From JACMQW01 sp964536965 (GTDB lineage: Bacteria; Bdellovibrionota; UBA1018): 64,000 nucleotides of DNA. The notes under the pieces are model-generated. The model ran no database searches, had not been told where the DNA came from, and was given only the letters and a program-made list of their open reading frames with translations. The position numbers and the translations under genes are program-made. Of this stretch, positions 16,506 through 24,300 are shown one piece after another. How positions within the stretch are numbered: the first letter of the stretch is position 1; every line of letters starts with the position of its first letter. The DNA is taken from positions 1 to 64,000 of the forward strand of contig CAZIAL010000006.1 in assembly GCA_964536965.1 (NCBI GenBank), in the 5' to 3' direction.

Positions 16506-17261
16506 CTAATGACGAATCAGCGCCCGCGCCACCCGCGCCGCATTCCGCGAAGCCGCCTCTAAGCAGGTCCTAAAATCGCTTTCGATCGACCCATCTGGAA
16601 AAAGGCGATCGGCCACGGTCTTCGCCACTACGAAAGGTACGCCGAGTTTTTCCGCGACCTGGGCTACCCCGGCAGCTTCCATTTCCACGAGTAGTGCCTC
16701 GGCATCGAGTTCCGCCACCGCCTGTTTTCGGGCCGACGTTCCGACGAACTCGTTTCCGGAGAGAATGGTGCCGAGTCTGAAAGCGCTGCCTTCGGATCCC
16801 ATTTGGGAGAGCGAGAGAATATCGGGGCATGCGGTAAAGTACGGCGAATGCGATTCGGCGTCCTTCTTCGTGAATACGAGTCCGCCGGGGCGAACTCGGG
16901 GAGTGCCGAAATCGAGTGAAAAGAGGTAATCATGCTGGAGCACGAGTTTCGAAACCACCAGATCACCGATCGCTAGATCCGTGCGAATGGCTCCGCCGAC
17001 CCCGAGTAGAACCACGGCGTCGAGCGGATGCGATTCCGCGAAGAGGGCCACGCCCAGCGCCGCGTTCACCGCGCCGATTCCGGTTTTCAGCACGCTAATC
17101 GTCGGAGCTCCCGAGAAGATTCGAGCCTTCAGCCCGAACCTGCCGAACGTCGACTCGGTCGAGGGTCGGTCGTGGAGTTCGGCGAGGACAGCCGCTTCCT
17201 CCTCGTCCATCGCGACGACGACCAGAATGTCGCGATAAGAAGGAGTCCCGGCACCCGACAT
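16506..17261 (-). CDS. Purine nucleosidase/phosphorylase superfamily protein (MTA/SAH nucleosidase-like)
   Basis: A 251-residue cytoplasmic protein of the PNP/UDP family. Seen are VVAMDEEEAAVL (corresponds to the AMEEE segment with the active-site Glu), KTGIGAVNAALG, LGVGGAIRTDLAIGDLVV, LSGNEFVGT, VEMEAAGVAQVA, and KTVAD in place of the usual RxISD, keeping the catalytic Asp. Family members hydrolyse methylthioadenosine, S-adenosylhomocysteine or futalosine; I cannot separate these by eye. It starts 3 bp after the manC stop and is probably in the same transcript. With metH nearby, a link to the methyl cycle is possible. Confidence 0.85.
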   Translation of the reverse strand: MSGAGTPSYRDILVVVAMDEEEAAVLAELHDRPSTESTFGRFGLKARIFSGAPTISVLKTGIGAVNAALGVALFAESHPLDAVVLLGVGGAIRTDLAIGDLVVSKLVLQHDYLFSLDFGTPRVRPGGLVFTKKDAESHSPYFTACPDILSLSQMGSEGSAFRLGTILSGNEFVGTSARKQAVAELDAEALLVEMEAAGVAQVAEKLGVPFVVAKTVADRLFPDGSIESDFRTCLEAASRNAARVARALIRH

Positions 17262-17264
17262 CGA

Positions 17265-18680
17265 TCAGGTCCGTTTGTAGTCGTCTTGGTATCGAACGAT
17301 ATCGTCTTCGCCGAAGTACGTCCCGACCTGGACCTCGACGAATTCGACGAGCGTCGTACCTGGATTCGAGATCCGGTGCTTCGCGCCCATCGGGATATAG
17401 ATGTGCTCGCCGGCTTTCGGCTTAAGCACTTCGTCGTTCAGAGTGACTTCGGGTGCGCCCTTGATGATGATCCAGTGCTCTGCGCGCTTCGTATGGGACT
17501 GATAGCTCAGCCGCTGGCCGGGCAGCACCTGGATGACCTTCGATTTAAACGCTTCGGTATCGCGGAGAATTTCGAAATTCCCCCACGGGCGGTATTCGAA
17601 TGGATGCGCGGTGGCTTCCGGCGACTTCCGCTTCGTGAGCTCATCGACCGCGTTCTTTACCTTCTCGGACGACCCCGTCTTATAGACGAGAAGCGCGTCT
17701 TCCGTGTCGACGACATTCGTATCCGGCAGATCGATAAGGACGACTTTCTTGTTTCGGTGGGGAAGCACGGAGCCGCCATCCGAACCGATGCGGACGACGT
17801 TATCCACCGAAGGACCTGATTTCGTGCGATCGGCGAGCGTCGAGAAGAGAGAATCCCAGGAACCCACGTCGCTCCAGCCGCAGTCGGCCGGCACGCAGAG
17901 ATGCTCGGGAAGTTTTTCCATGATCGCGACGTCGAAGGCGACCGAAGGGATGCGTTCGTATTCGTTCTTCGTCGGCGCGAGCGGATTTTCGATGGCCATC
18001 ACCGCCGACCAAATTTCCGGCGCGTGCGTTTCGAACGCTTTCGCAAGCACGTCGACCCGAGCGACGAAAATGCCGGCGTTCCAGAAGAAGCTTCCGCTTC
18101 CGAGGTATTCCGTCGCGCGTGCAGCGTCGGGTTTTTCGTGAAACCGAGTCGCCGTGCGAACCGGGGTTCCGGGCTGCGTCCCTTCGGATCGCGTTTCGAT
18201 GTAGCCGTAACCGGTGGCGGGGTAGGTGGGTTTAATTCCGAGGGTGACGATCGAACCTTTCGCGGCATTCGACTGGGCCGCGTAGATCGCGGTCGAAAGC
18301 GCGGCCATGAACTCGGGCGTATCGGAGATGTAATGGTCGGCGGGAAAAACTCCGACCACCGCCTGGGAATCGCCCGTCTCCATCAGATTCCGTACCGCGA
18401 GCGCGATGGCCGGCGCCGTGTTTCGTCCGACCGGTTCCAGGACCTGGACTTTCGAGGTGCGCGCCATGCTCTTCGGAGTGAACTGTCCGATGAGGGCCGC
18501 CTGCGAGGCGAGGGAGATAATTCCGAACTTCGGATACTTTTCAAACCGCAGCAGCGTCGTTTCGAAAAGATTCATTCCGAGCAGGTCACAATACTGTTTC
18601 GGCACCGACGCGCGCGACTTTGGCCAAAGACGCGTTCCACTGCCGCCACAAAGAATGACCGGAATAAAAGATGCGTTCAT
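17265..18680 (-). CDS. manC: Mannose-1-phosphate guanylyltransferase / mannose-6-phosphate isomerase
   Basis: Bifunctional type II enzyme of 471 residues. The N-terminal nucleotidyltransferase has VILCGGSGTRLWPKSR at residues 8-23 and VGVFPADHYISD. The C-terminal cupin isomerase has PWGNFEIL, QSHTKRAEHWIIIKG and a PMGAKHRISNPG segment with metal-ligand histidines. It supplies GDP-mannose from fructose-6-phosphate (with a phosphomannomutase elsewhere) for surface polysaccharides. The N-terminal domain starts at the ATG at 18680, divergent from the CsgG-like gene. Confidence 0.96.
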   Translation of the reverse strand: MNASFIPVILCGGSGTRLWPKSRASVPKQYCDLLGMNLFETTLLRFEKYPKFGIISLASQAALIGQFTPKSMARTSKVQVLEPVGRNTAPAIALAVRNLMETGDSQAVVGVFPADHYISDTPEFMAALSTAIYAAQSNAAKGSIVTLGIKPTYPATGYGYIETRSEGTQPGTPVRTATRFHEKPDAARATEYLGSGSFFWNAGIFVARVDVLAKAFETHAPEIWSAVMAIENPLAPTKNEYERIPSVAFDVAIMEKLPEHLCVPADCGWSDVGSWDSLFSTLADRTKSGPSVDNVVRIGSDGGSVLPHRNKKVVLIDLPDTNVVDTEDALLVYKTGSSEKVKNAVDELTKRKSPEATAHPFEYRPWGNFEILRDTEAFKSKVIQVLPGQRLSYQSHTKRAEHWIIIKGAPEVTLNDEVLKPKAGEHIYIPMGAKHRISNPGTTLVEFVEVQVGTYFGEDDIVRYQDDYKRT

Positions 18681-18790
18681 ATTCGAACGAATCTAGCATC
18701 ATGCGGCGGTGCGTTGCATGTGGGTTTTGCGCCCTATTCTTGCTCTTTCGGGGTTCATCGTTCGTAACGTTTTTACCCCAGGAGAATAGA

Positions 18791-19480
18791 ATGAAAGTCT
18801 CTCAAGCGCTCATCCCGTTTAAATGCATCCTCGTCCTTTTCGCTGCTTCCGCCGGGACGGCGCCGGCCGAAGCGAAGGTCCAAGTCTCGGTTGCCAAGTT
18901 CAAGGACAAGACAGCAAGTGGAGCGTCCGTAGGGCCGGGATGTCACGGCTTCTACCTATGGGCAGATCGGCTCGGCAGTGCCTTTTCCGATTTGCTGGTC
19001 GAACACCTGGGTTCAGACCCGCGCCTCGAAGTCATGGAGCGGGACGCGATTCGGGAGATCTACGATAATGAGGTCGCGCTCATGAATTCGGAGGAAGATA
19101 CGTCCGTCCAGCGCGGCAAGTTCCAGAGGGCTAAGATTGCGTTCGTCGGTGTCGTCGATGGTTTCGAGTATTGCGAGGGCGGTGGCGCAGGCGGGCTGAA
19201 TGTCGGACGCCTTCTCGGGGTGGGCGATATCACTCCGGTGATGAAGAAAAGCCATGCAAGTGTCTCCGTCCTCATTCGGGCGGTGGACACCACCACGGGG
19301 AAGGTGCTCGCCCAGGCCCGCGCCAAAAAGAAGCAGTCGCGAAAAAGTCTCGGGCTTGCCGTGGAAGTTTCTTCGATCGACGCGGGAGTGGCGACTTTTG
19401 ACCAGACTCCACTGGGCGAGATCATCCGCGAAGCCGTTCAGGAAGCAGGGAGCGGCGTTTTGGCGAAGCTCAAGCTTTAG
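18791..19480 (+). CDS. CsgG-like secreted protein
   Basis: The ATG at 18791 is preceded by AGGAGAA, an ideal ribosome-binding site; a longer frame to 18671 adds 40 residues lacking this. The N-terminus MKVSQALIPFKCILVLFAASAGTAPAEA is a signal peptide. The mature part has KVQVSVAKFKDKT, FSDLLVEHLGSDPRLEVMERDAIREIYDNE and later SVSVLIRAVDTTTGKVL, which follow the CsgG/curli-assembly-like pattern. No lipobox is obvious and no csgA/B genes are nearby, so a curli role is not supported. Members of this fold often act as periplasmic or outer-membrane assembly factors. Confidence 0.72.
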   Translation: MKVSQALIPFKCILVLFAASAGTAPAEAKVQVSVAKFKDKTASGASVGPGCHGFYLWADRLGSAFSDLLVEHLGSDPRLEVMERDAIREIYDNEVALMNSEEDTSVQRGKFQRAKIAFVGVVDGFEYCEGGGAGGLNVGRLLGVGDITPVMKKSHASVSVLIRAVDTTTGKVLAQARAKKKQSRKSLGLAVEVSSIDAGVATFDQTPLGEIIREAVQEAGSGVLAKLKL

Positions 19481-19568
19481 CAGTAGATCCGCGACGTTAC
19501 CCCATACGTCGTTGCGGCAGAACAAAAAAACACCAAGCGTTGTATTTTGACATCATTAGTTGTAATCT

Positions 19569-19754
19569 ATGAAACGTAGAGATTTAGAGCGCGAACTCGA
19601 AAAACTAGGATGGCGGTTTTTGCGTCATGGAGGAAGTCACGACATTTGGACGAATGGCCGGGACACCGAGGCTATTCCTCGACATTCGGAAGTCAGTGAA
19701 CACCTTGCCCGTAGGATTATTCGGCGGGCGGAAGAAAGGAAGGTCGGGAAATGA
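19569..19754 (+). CDS. hicA: HicA-like mRNA interferase toxin
   Basis: 61-residue protein with the HicA double-stranded-RNA-binding-like fold signature: MKRRDLERELEKLGW, RHGGSHDIW (the conserved Gly-Ser-His with the catalytic His) and TEAIPRHSEVSEHLARRI. It is expected to cleave mRNA when free of HicB. The start codon has no Shine-Dalgarno sequence in the preceding AT-rich 20 bp. Its stop overlaps the hicB start (ATGA), the standard toxin-first order of this type II module. Confidence 0.92.
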   Translation: MKRRDLERELEKLGWRFLRHGGSHDIWTNGRDTEAIPRHSEVSEHLARRIIRRAEERKVGK

Positions 19755-20170
19755 TTATCGAGGGTAAATACCACAAATCTGGAAAGTGGTGGATCGCAGA
19801 CATTCCGGCACTCGATGCGGGAACTCAGGCGACCCAACGCGAAGACTTGAGCAAAATGGTATCCGATCTCATTGCTTCACTTCTTGATCTTCCTCCGCGA
19901 TCTAAATTCACAGCTAAGATCGAACTCCATCCGGATGAGACATTCACTATCGAAACGAATCACGATGACGATGTTTTCTGTCTGATCCTCGCGAGGCAGC
20001 GGACGAAGAATCATCTCTCTCAGAAAGACGTCGCCAAACTCCTCGGATACTCATCGACCAACGCGTATTCAGCGTATGAGCAGGGTAAGCGGAGGCCGTC
20101 GTTGGAAAAGGCTGCAAAGCTACTAGGTGCCGTGACCGGGAAAAAGAAGCTTCGTTTAAAAGTCGGCTAA
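19751..20170 (+). CDS. hicB: HicB-like antitoxin with C-terminal HTH
   Basis: 139 residues. The N-terminal half (YHKSGKWWIADIPALDAGTQA, then DLSKMVSDLIASLL) is the partial RNase H-like HicB domain that blocks HicA. The C-terminal half (ARQRTKNHLSQKDVAKLLGYSS... YEQGKRRPSLEKAAKLL) is an XRE-type helix-turn-helix expected to autoregulate the operon. It starts inside the hicA stop (ATGA) and converges on metH with a 3-bp gap and no visible terminator. Confidence 0.92.
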   Translation: MIIEGKYHKSGKWWIADIPALDAGTQATQREDLSKMVSDLIASLLDLPPRSKFTAKIELHPDETFTIETNHDDDVFCLILARQRTKNHLSQKDVAKLLGYSSTNAYSAYEQGKRRPSLEKAAKLLGAVTGKKKLRLKVG

Positions 20171-20173
20171 CTC

Positions 20174-22678
20174 CTAAACTGTCTTATACCCCATGGCCGA
20201 AAGCACCTTCTCGGTCTCTCCGACGATTCCGCCGACATCCTCGCTATGCCCATCCGCGCCGATTTCGACGGCGAACTCCTGGTTCACCGGCGCGCCGCCG
20301 ACCAGGACCTTGAACCCGTAGCCCTCGCGTTTATTCTCTTCGATAAGAAGCTTCATCTGGATCATCGTCGTCGTCATGAGGGCCGAAAGCGCGATGATCT
20401 GCGCCTGGTGCTTCTTCGCCGCCGTGAAGATTTCTTCCATCGTCACGTTTCTTCCGAGATCGATCACTTCGAAGCCGAAGTTTTTCAGCATCAGGATGCA
20501 GATATTCTTCCCGATGTCGTGGATGTCTCCTTTTACGGTCGCAAAGACGATCGTGCCCGGTTTCTGATCGCTCTTATTCGCATTGGACGACGCGAGATAA
20601 GGCTGCAGAACGCCGACACCCGCCTTCATCGCCTCCGCGGCCGCGACGAGATGCGGGATGAATCGTTTCCGTTTTCCGAAGAGGTCGCCTAAGTGCCGAA
20701 TCGCCGGAGTCATCACGTTCAGGAAAAGCGCGAACGATTCGTCCGAGCGTGTCGCGATGAATTTATTCGCATCCTCGACAATCTTTTCCTTCTTTCCGTC
20801 GAGGACATCGAAAAAAATCTCCCGCTGGAGGTCGTCGAGTTTCAGGTTCTTCGTCGGATCCTCTTCGTCCGCGGCGGGAGCGGTGGCCGCGCCGCCGGCC
20901 GTACCCGAATGCTCCGGGATCGGAGTGGAGAATCGATCGAGGTAGTATTCCACCGCGTCCTTCCGCTGGCTGAAGAGTTCGGACGCCGCGATCCGCGCGG
21001 TGATATCTTTTTCGAGGACGTTCATGATCGCGGAGTTCAGCCCGCGCTGGATCGAAGTCGTCATAAACGACTGGTGGACGAAGCGTCGGTTTGGAAGTCC
21101 GAAAGACGAGTTGCTCAGTCCGTAGGTGGTCGCGCAACCAAGTTCTTTCGTGATGAGTTCGATCGCGAGGAAAGTCTCGATCGCCCCTTCGCGCATCGCG
21201 GACGCCGTAAGACTAAGGACGTCGAAGACCACGTCGTCGCGAGTGAACCCCTCGGCGAGGAGCCGGTCGAGGATGATGCTCGCGTACTTAAGTCGGTCTT
21301 CGGCCTTAACGGGAACCTCGGTTTCGGTTGTCAGGGCGATAATGGCGCCGCCGACGCGCTTCGCGATCGGAATCACTTCGTCGAGTTTCTCGGGCTCCGC
21401 ATTCAGCGAGTTCAGCAGCGGGCGCCCGTAGTAGACCTGGCCGCCGGTCTGGAGCGCATGCGAGAAACTCGAGTCGATCACGAGCGGCGCTTCGATCGAG
21501 TTCTGGAGCGTGGTAATTACCTGGGACATCATCCCCGGCTCGTCGATGAGCGGCACGCCGACGTTCACATCCAGCATCTGGGCGCCCGCCATCACCTGCG
21601 CGTGCGCATCCGACATGAGCGCTTCGATGTTTCCCGCGCGGATGTTTTCGGCGACCTTCTTCCGGCCGGTCGGATTTATTTTCTCGCCGATCATGACGAA
21701 CGGCTCCTGCGGCCCGATGGCCACCGTCTTCATCTTCGAAGAAAGAAGAACCCGTTGCCGTGGAGTAATGGTCGTTTTCTGGAAAAGGGTTTTTGGATCC
21801 TTGTCGCGGATGTTCCGGAGGAAACGAATGTAATCCGGCGTCGTTCCGCAGCAGCCGCCGAGGATTCGCGCGCCGGCGGCAAAGAAGCTCTCGACGTAGC
21901 CGGCCATTTGGTTCGCGTCGAGAGGAAATACTGTGTGCCCGTTCTGGAGTCTCGGCATCCCGGCGTTCGGCTGTGCGCAGAGCGGGATATTCGAGATTTT
22001 CCGCATTCGCTCGAGCACTTTCACCATCGCGTCTGGTCCGACGGAGCAGTTCGCGCCGACCACATCCGCGTGGTAACCTTCCGCGATCGCGACGCAGGAT
22101 TCGGGCGAAATCCCGGTATCTGAGATCTGGTCGGTATTAAATGTCATGAGTGCGATCAGCGGAACATCGCGCGACACGGCGCGAACCGCGGAAAGTGCCG
22201 CTTTATAGTCCAGCGAATCGAACATGGTTTCGACGATGATCGCGTCGGCGCCGGCGGAGATCAGCGCTTCGGCCTGTTCATGGAAAATCTCGACCGCCGT
22301 ATCGAAAGGCAGTTTTCCCGTCGGGAAAATCGTATCGCCGCAGGGACCGATATCTCCGGCGACGAATCCTTTTTCTCCGACCACGGAGCGGGCGATCTCC
22401 ACCGCGCGGGCGTTGATGTCCTTTAGTTTTCCGTAGGCCTGGTATTCCTCGAGACGAAGTCGCGAAGCGCCGAACGTATTCGTGATCACGATATCCGCGC
22501 CCGCTTCGAAATAATCTTTATGCACGCCGCGAATCGTCTCGGGGTTTTCCAGGTTCCAGAGATCGGGCGCGTATCCCGGCGGAAGCCCCCGTTTCTGGAG
22601 GAGCGCGCCCATCGATCCGTCGAGGATCAGGAGTTCGTTCGCAAGTCGTTTTCGGAAGAGGTCGTAACGGGCTTTCAT
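20174..22678 (-). CDS. metH: Core cobalamin-dependent methionine synthase lacking the reactivation domain
   Basis: Transfers the methyl group of methyltetrahydrofolate through cobalamin to homocysteine. The domains are: Hcy-binding (residues about 1-300; zinc ligands Cys211 in GANCSVG and Cys276/277 in GGCCGTTP); pterin-binding (about 320-580; VMIGEKINPTGRKK, DVNVG); B12 cap; and cobalamin-binding, with the ligand His near residue 720 in GDIHDIGKN. At 834 residues the protein ends straight after the B12 domain (final Val-Gly-Glu... motif), so the C-terminal AdoMet-binding activation domain of E. coli MetH is absent. The upstream RACo-like gene, overlapping by ATGA, is the natural replacement. 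Confidence 0.96.
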   Translation of the reverse strand: MKARYDLFRKRLANELLILDGSMGALLQKRGLPPGYAPDLWNLENPETIRGVHKDYFEAGADIVITNTFGASRLRLEEYQAYGKLKDINARAVEIARSVVGEKGFVAGDIGPCGDTIFPTGKLPFDTAVEIFHEQAEALISAGADAIIVETMFDSLDYKAALSAVRAVSRDVPLIALMTFNTDQISDTGISPESCVAIAEGYHADVVGANCSVGPDAMVKVLERMRKISNIPLCAQPNAGMPRLQNGHTVFPLDANQMAGYVESFFAAGARILGGCCGTTPDYIRFLRNIRDKDPKTLFQKTTITPRQRVLLSSKMKTVAIGPQEPFVMIGEKINPTGRKKVAENIRAGNIEALMSDAHAQVMAGAQMLDVNVGVPLIDEPGMMSQVITTLQNSIEAPLVIDSSFSHALQTGGQVYYGRPLLNSLNAEPEKLDEVIPIAKRVGGAIIALTTETEVPVKAEDRLKYASIILDRLLAEGFTRDDVVFDVLSLTASAMREGAIETFLAIELITKELGCATTYGLSNSSFGLPNRRFVHQSFMTTSIQRGLNSAIMNVLEKDITARIAASELFSQRKDAVEYYLDRFSTPIPEHSGTAGGAATAPAADEEDPTKNLKLDDLQREIFFDVLDGKKEKIVEDANKFIATRSDESFALFLNVMTPAIRHLGDLFGKRKRFIPHLVAAAEAMKAGVGVLQPYLASSNANKSDQKPGTIVFATVKGDIHDIGKNICILMLKNFGFEVIDLGRNVTMEEIFTAAKKHQAQIIALSALMTTTMIQMKLLIEENKREGYGFKVLVGGAPVNQEFAVEIGADGHSEDVGGIVGETEKVLSAMGYKTV

Positions 22679-24300
22679 GTCGTGGGCCTTAGGGTGAGGT
22701 TGTCGATGAATCGGGCTTGGAACTCGTCGGAGAGGGCGAGTTCGATCGGAAACTTGGTCTTTTCAAGCCAGGTCGTAAATCCGCTACGCTCTTCGCGCGA
22801 GGCGTGGATCCACGCGACGATTCCTTTTAGGGAAGCGTTGCCGATCGCGTGCGTCTCGAGATCGGGGAGAAGTCCCATTCTTCGAGAAGCGGCAAGCGGC
22901 AGATGCTCGCCGAACGCGCCGGCGAGGAACAGTCGTCGGGTCGGACTCCGCGCTTCGCGGGCGACGAGATCGAGTCCCGTGCGAATCGCGGACTTCGCGA
23001 GTTGGAATTCGCGGAAGTCGTCCTGGTTTAAGGTGAGGGTGCTCGTAAAGGGAACGGCATGGGGCTTGAGAACTTCACCATCCGCATTCACGAGATCCGC
23101 CTCCACGGCTTCGTCGACGGCCTGGACGAGCGCCGATCCGCAGATTCCTTTCGGGAGATCGGATCCGATGACGTCGAACTTCCAGGACCCGGAGGAACTT
23201 TCCGTGCCCTGGGCTTCGAACCGGGGGTTCTTAATCGCGCCGTGTTCCGCACGCATGCCGATCGAGATGTTCGAGCCTTCGAATGCGGGACCTGCGGGAG
23301 TCGAGGCGACGAAAAGTCTTTCGCCGTCATAGAGCAAGATCTCGGAGTTCGTGCCGACATCCATCAGGATCCACGGTTCTTCGAACGATCCACCATAAAG
23401 TTTCGGGAACTCGGCGCGTTTCGACCAGAGGTGGAAGAGTCCGGCGAAGAGATCGCCGCCGACGAAAGAGTTCAGAAGCGGCAGGGTCGTGGCGTCAGTG
23501 CCGGCGAGCGGAAAGGTTTGTTCGGCGAGCGTGGCCGGCTGGTAGGGCGAGGTCGCGAGCGATTCGATCGGGAGTTTCGCGAGGAAGGAACTTACGGCCG
23601 AATTCCCGGCGATCGCGAGGCGGGGGAGTTCGGAAAAGGAACTGTTCCCGTGAACAGTTTTCGAAGTGCCCGCGTTGTCGCCCGGTCGATCCTCCGAACC
23701 TGTCGCGTGACCGACCAGACCCGCCGCGCGCCGCCCGATCTCGTCGCGCAAAAGTCCCAGCATCTTTCCGATCTGTTCCTCCGCGATTTCGAAAAGCGGT
23801 GCGACGCCATTATTCTGCGCGTACTCGAGCCGAGTCATAATATCCGCGCCGCGCACGACCTGGCGGTTCAGCCCCTTCGCACGAACGAACTCTCCTTCGC
23901 GATCCACGGCCGAGATCTCGACCCCGGTCGTTCCGAAGTCGCAGGCCCAGGAGTAATCGGAGACGGGCGCGCGAAGCCACGAAACTTCGGTTTGGAACAG
24001 ATACGTCTGCGGAAACGTGACTTCGATCGCCGTTTTCGGCCGGATCCCGCAGGAGAGCCGCCAGCCGTGCGCGAGCAGGTCTTCCTTAAAGGATTTCCGA
24101 TCGGACGGAGTGATCGGCGCGATCCCGCGCTTTACCTGCACCCGGCACTGCCGGCAGATGCCCTTCCCCTGGCAAGACGACTTAATCGGAACGGAAGCGG
24201 CCTGGAGCTGTTCAAGCAAGGTCGGTCCGGGAATTCCGAGAACCTCGAAGCGGCGTTCCTCGGTGCCTTGGTGCGTGGAAGCGACGATGCGGAAACTCAT
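22675..24300 (-). CDS. RACo-like ASKHA-type reductive activator with [2Fe-2S] domain
   Basis: 541 residues from the ATG at 24300. An N-terminal ferredoxin-like domain carries Cys43, Cys49, Cys52 and Cys84 (SSCQGKGICRQC and RLSCG), matching a plant-type [2Fe-2S] site. The rest (WACDFGTTGVEISAVD, RGADIMTRLEYAQ, GNSAVSSFLA, LMDVGTNSEILLY, GSALVQAVDEA, RRLFLAGAFGEHLP) matches the RACo/DUF4445 ATPase family, which reduces inactive cob(II)alamin on corrinoid enzymes. It overlaps both neighbours by 4 bp, MTHFR fusion upstream and metH downstream, so its partner is almost certainly the core MetH. A start at 24402 would extend deep into the upstream gene and is unlikely. Confidence 0.9.
   Translation of the reverse strand: MSFRIVASTHQGTEERRFEVLGIPGPTLLEQLQAASVPIKSSCQGKGICRQCRVQVKRGIAPITPSDRKSFKEDLLAHGWRLSCGIRPKTAIEVTFPQTYLFQTEVSWLRAPVSDYSWACDFGTTGVEISAVDREGEFVRAKGLNRQVVRGADIMTRLEYAQNNGVAPLFEIAEEQIGKMLGLLRDEIGRRAAGLVGHATGSEDRPGDNAGTSKTVHGNSSFSELPRLAIAGNSAVSSFLAKLPIESLATSPYQPATLAEQTFPLAGTDATTLPLLNSFVGGDLFAGLFHLWSKRAEFPKLYGGSFEEPWILMDVGTNSEILLYDGERLFVASTPAGPAFEGSNISIGMRAEHGAIKNPRFEAQGTESSSGSWKFDVIGSDLPKGICGSALVQAVDEAVEADLVNADGEVLKPHAVPFTSTLTLNQDDFREFQLAKSAIRTGLDLVAREARSPTRRLFLAGAFGEHLPLAASRRMGLLPDLETHAIGNASLKGIVAWIHASREERSGFTTWLEKTKFPIELALSDEFQARFIDNLTLRPTT

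Noticed and set aside
19540..19568. TTGTAT (17 bp) TAATCT promoter for hicA
   Set aside because: The -10 hexamer directly abuts the hicA ATG, so transcription would begin inside the gene.
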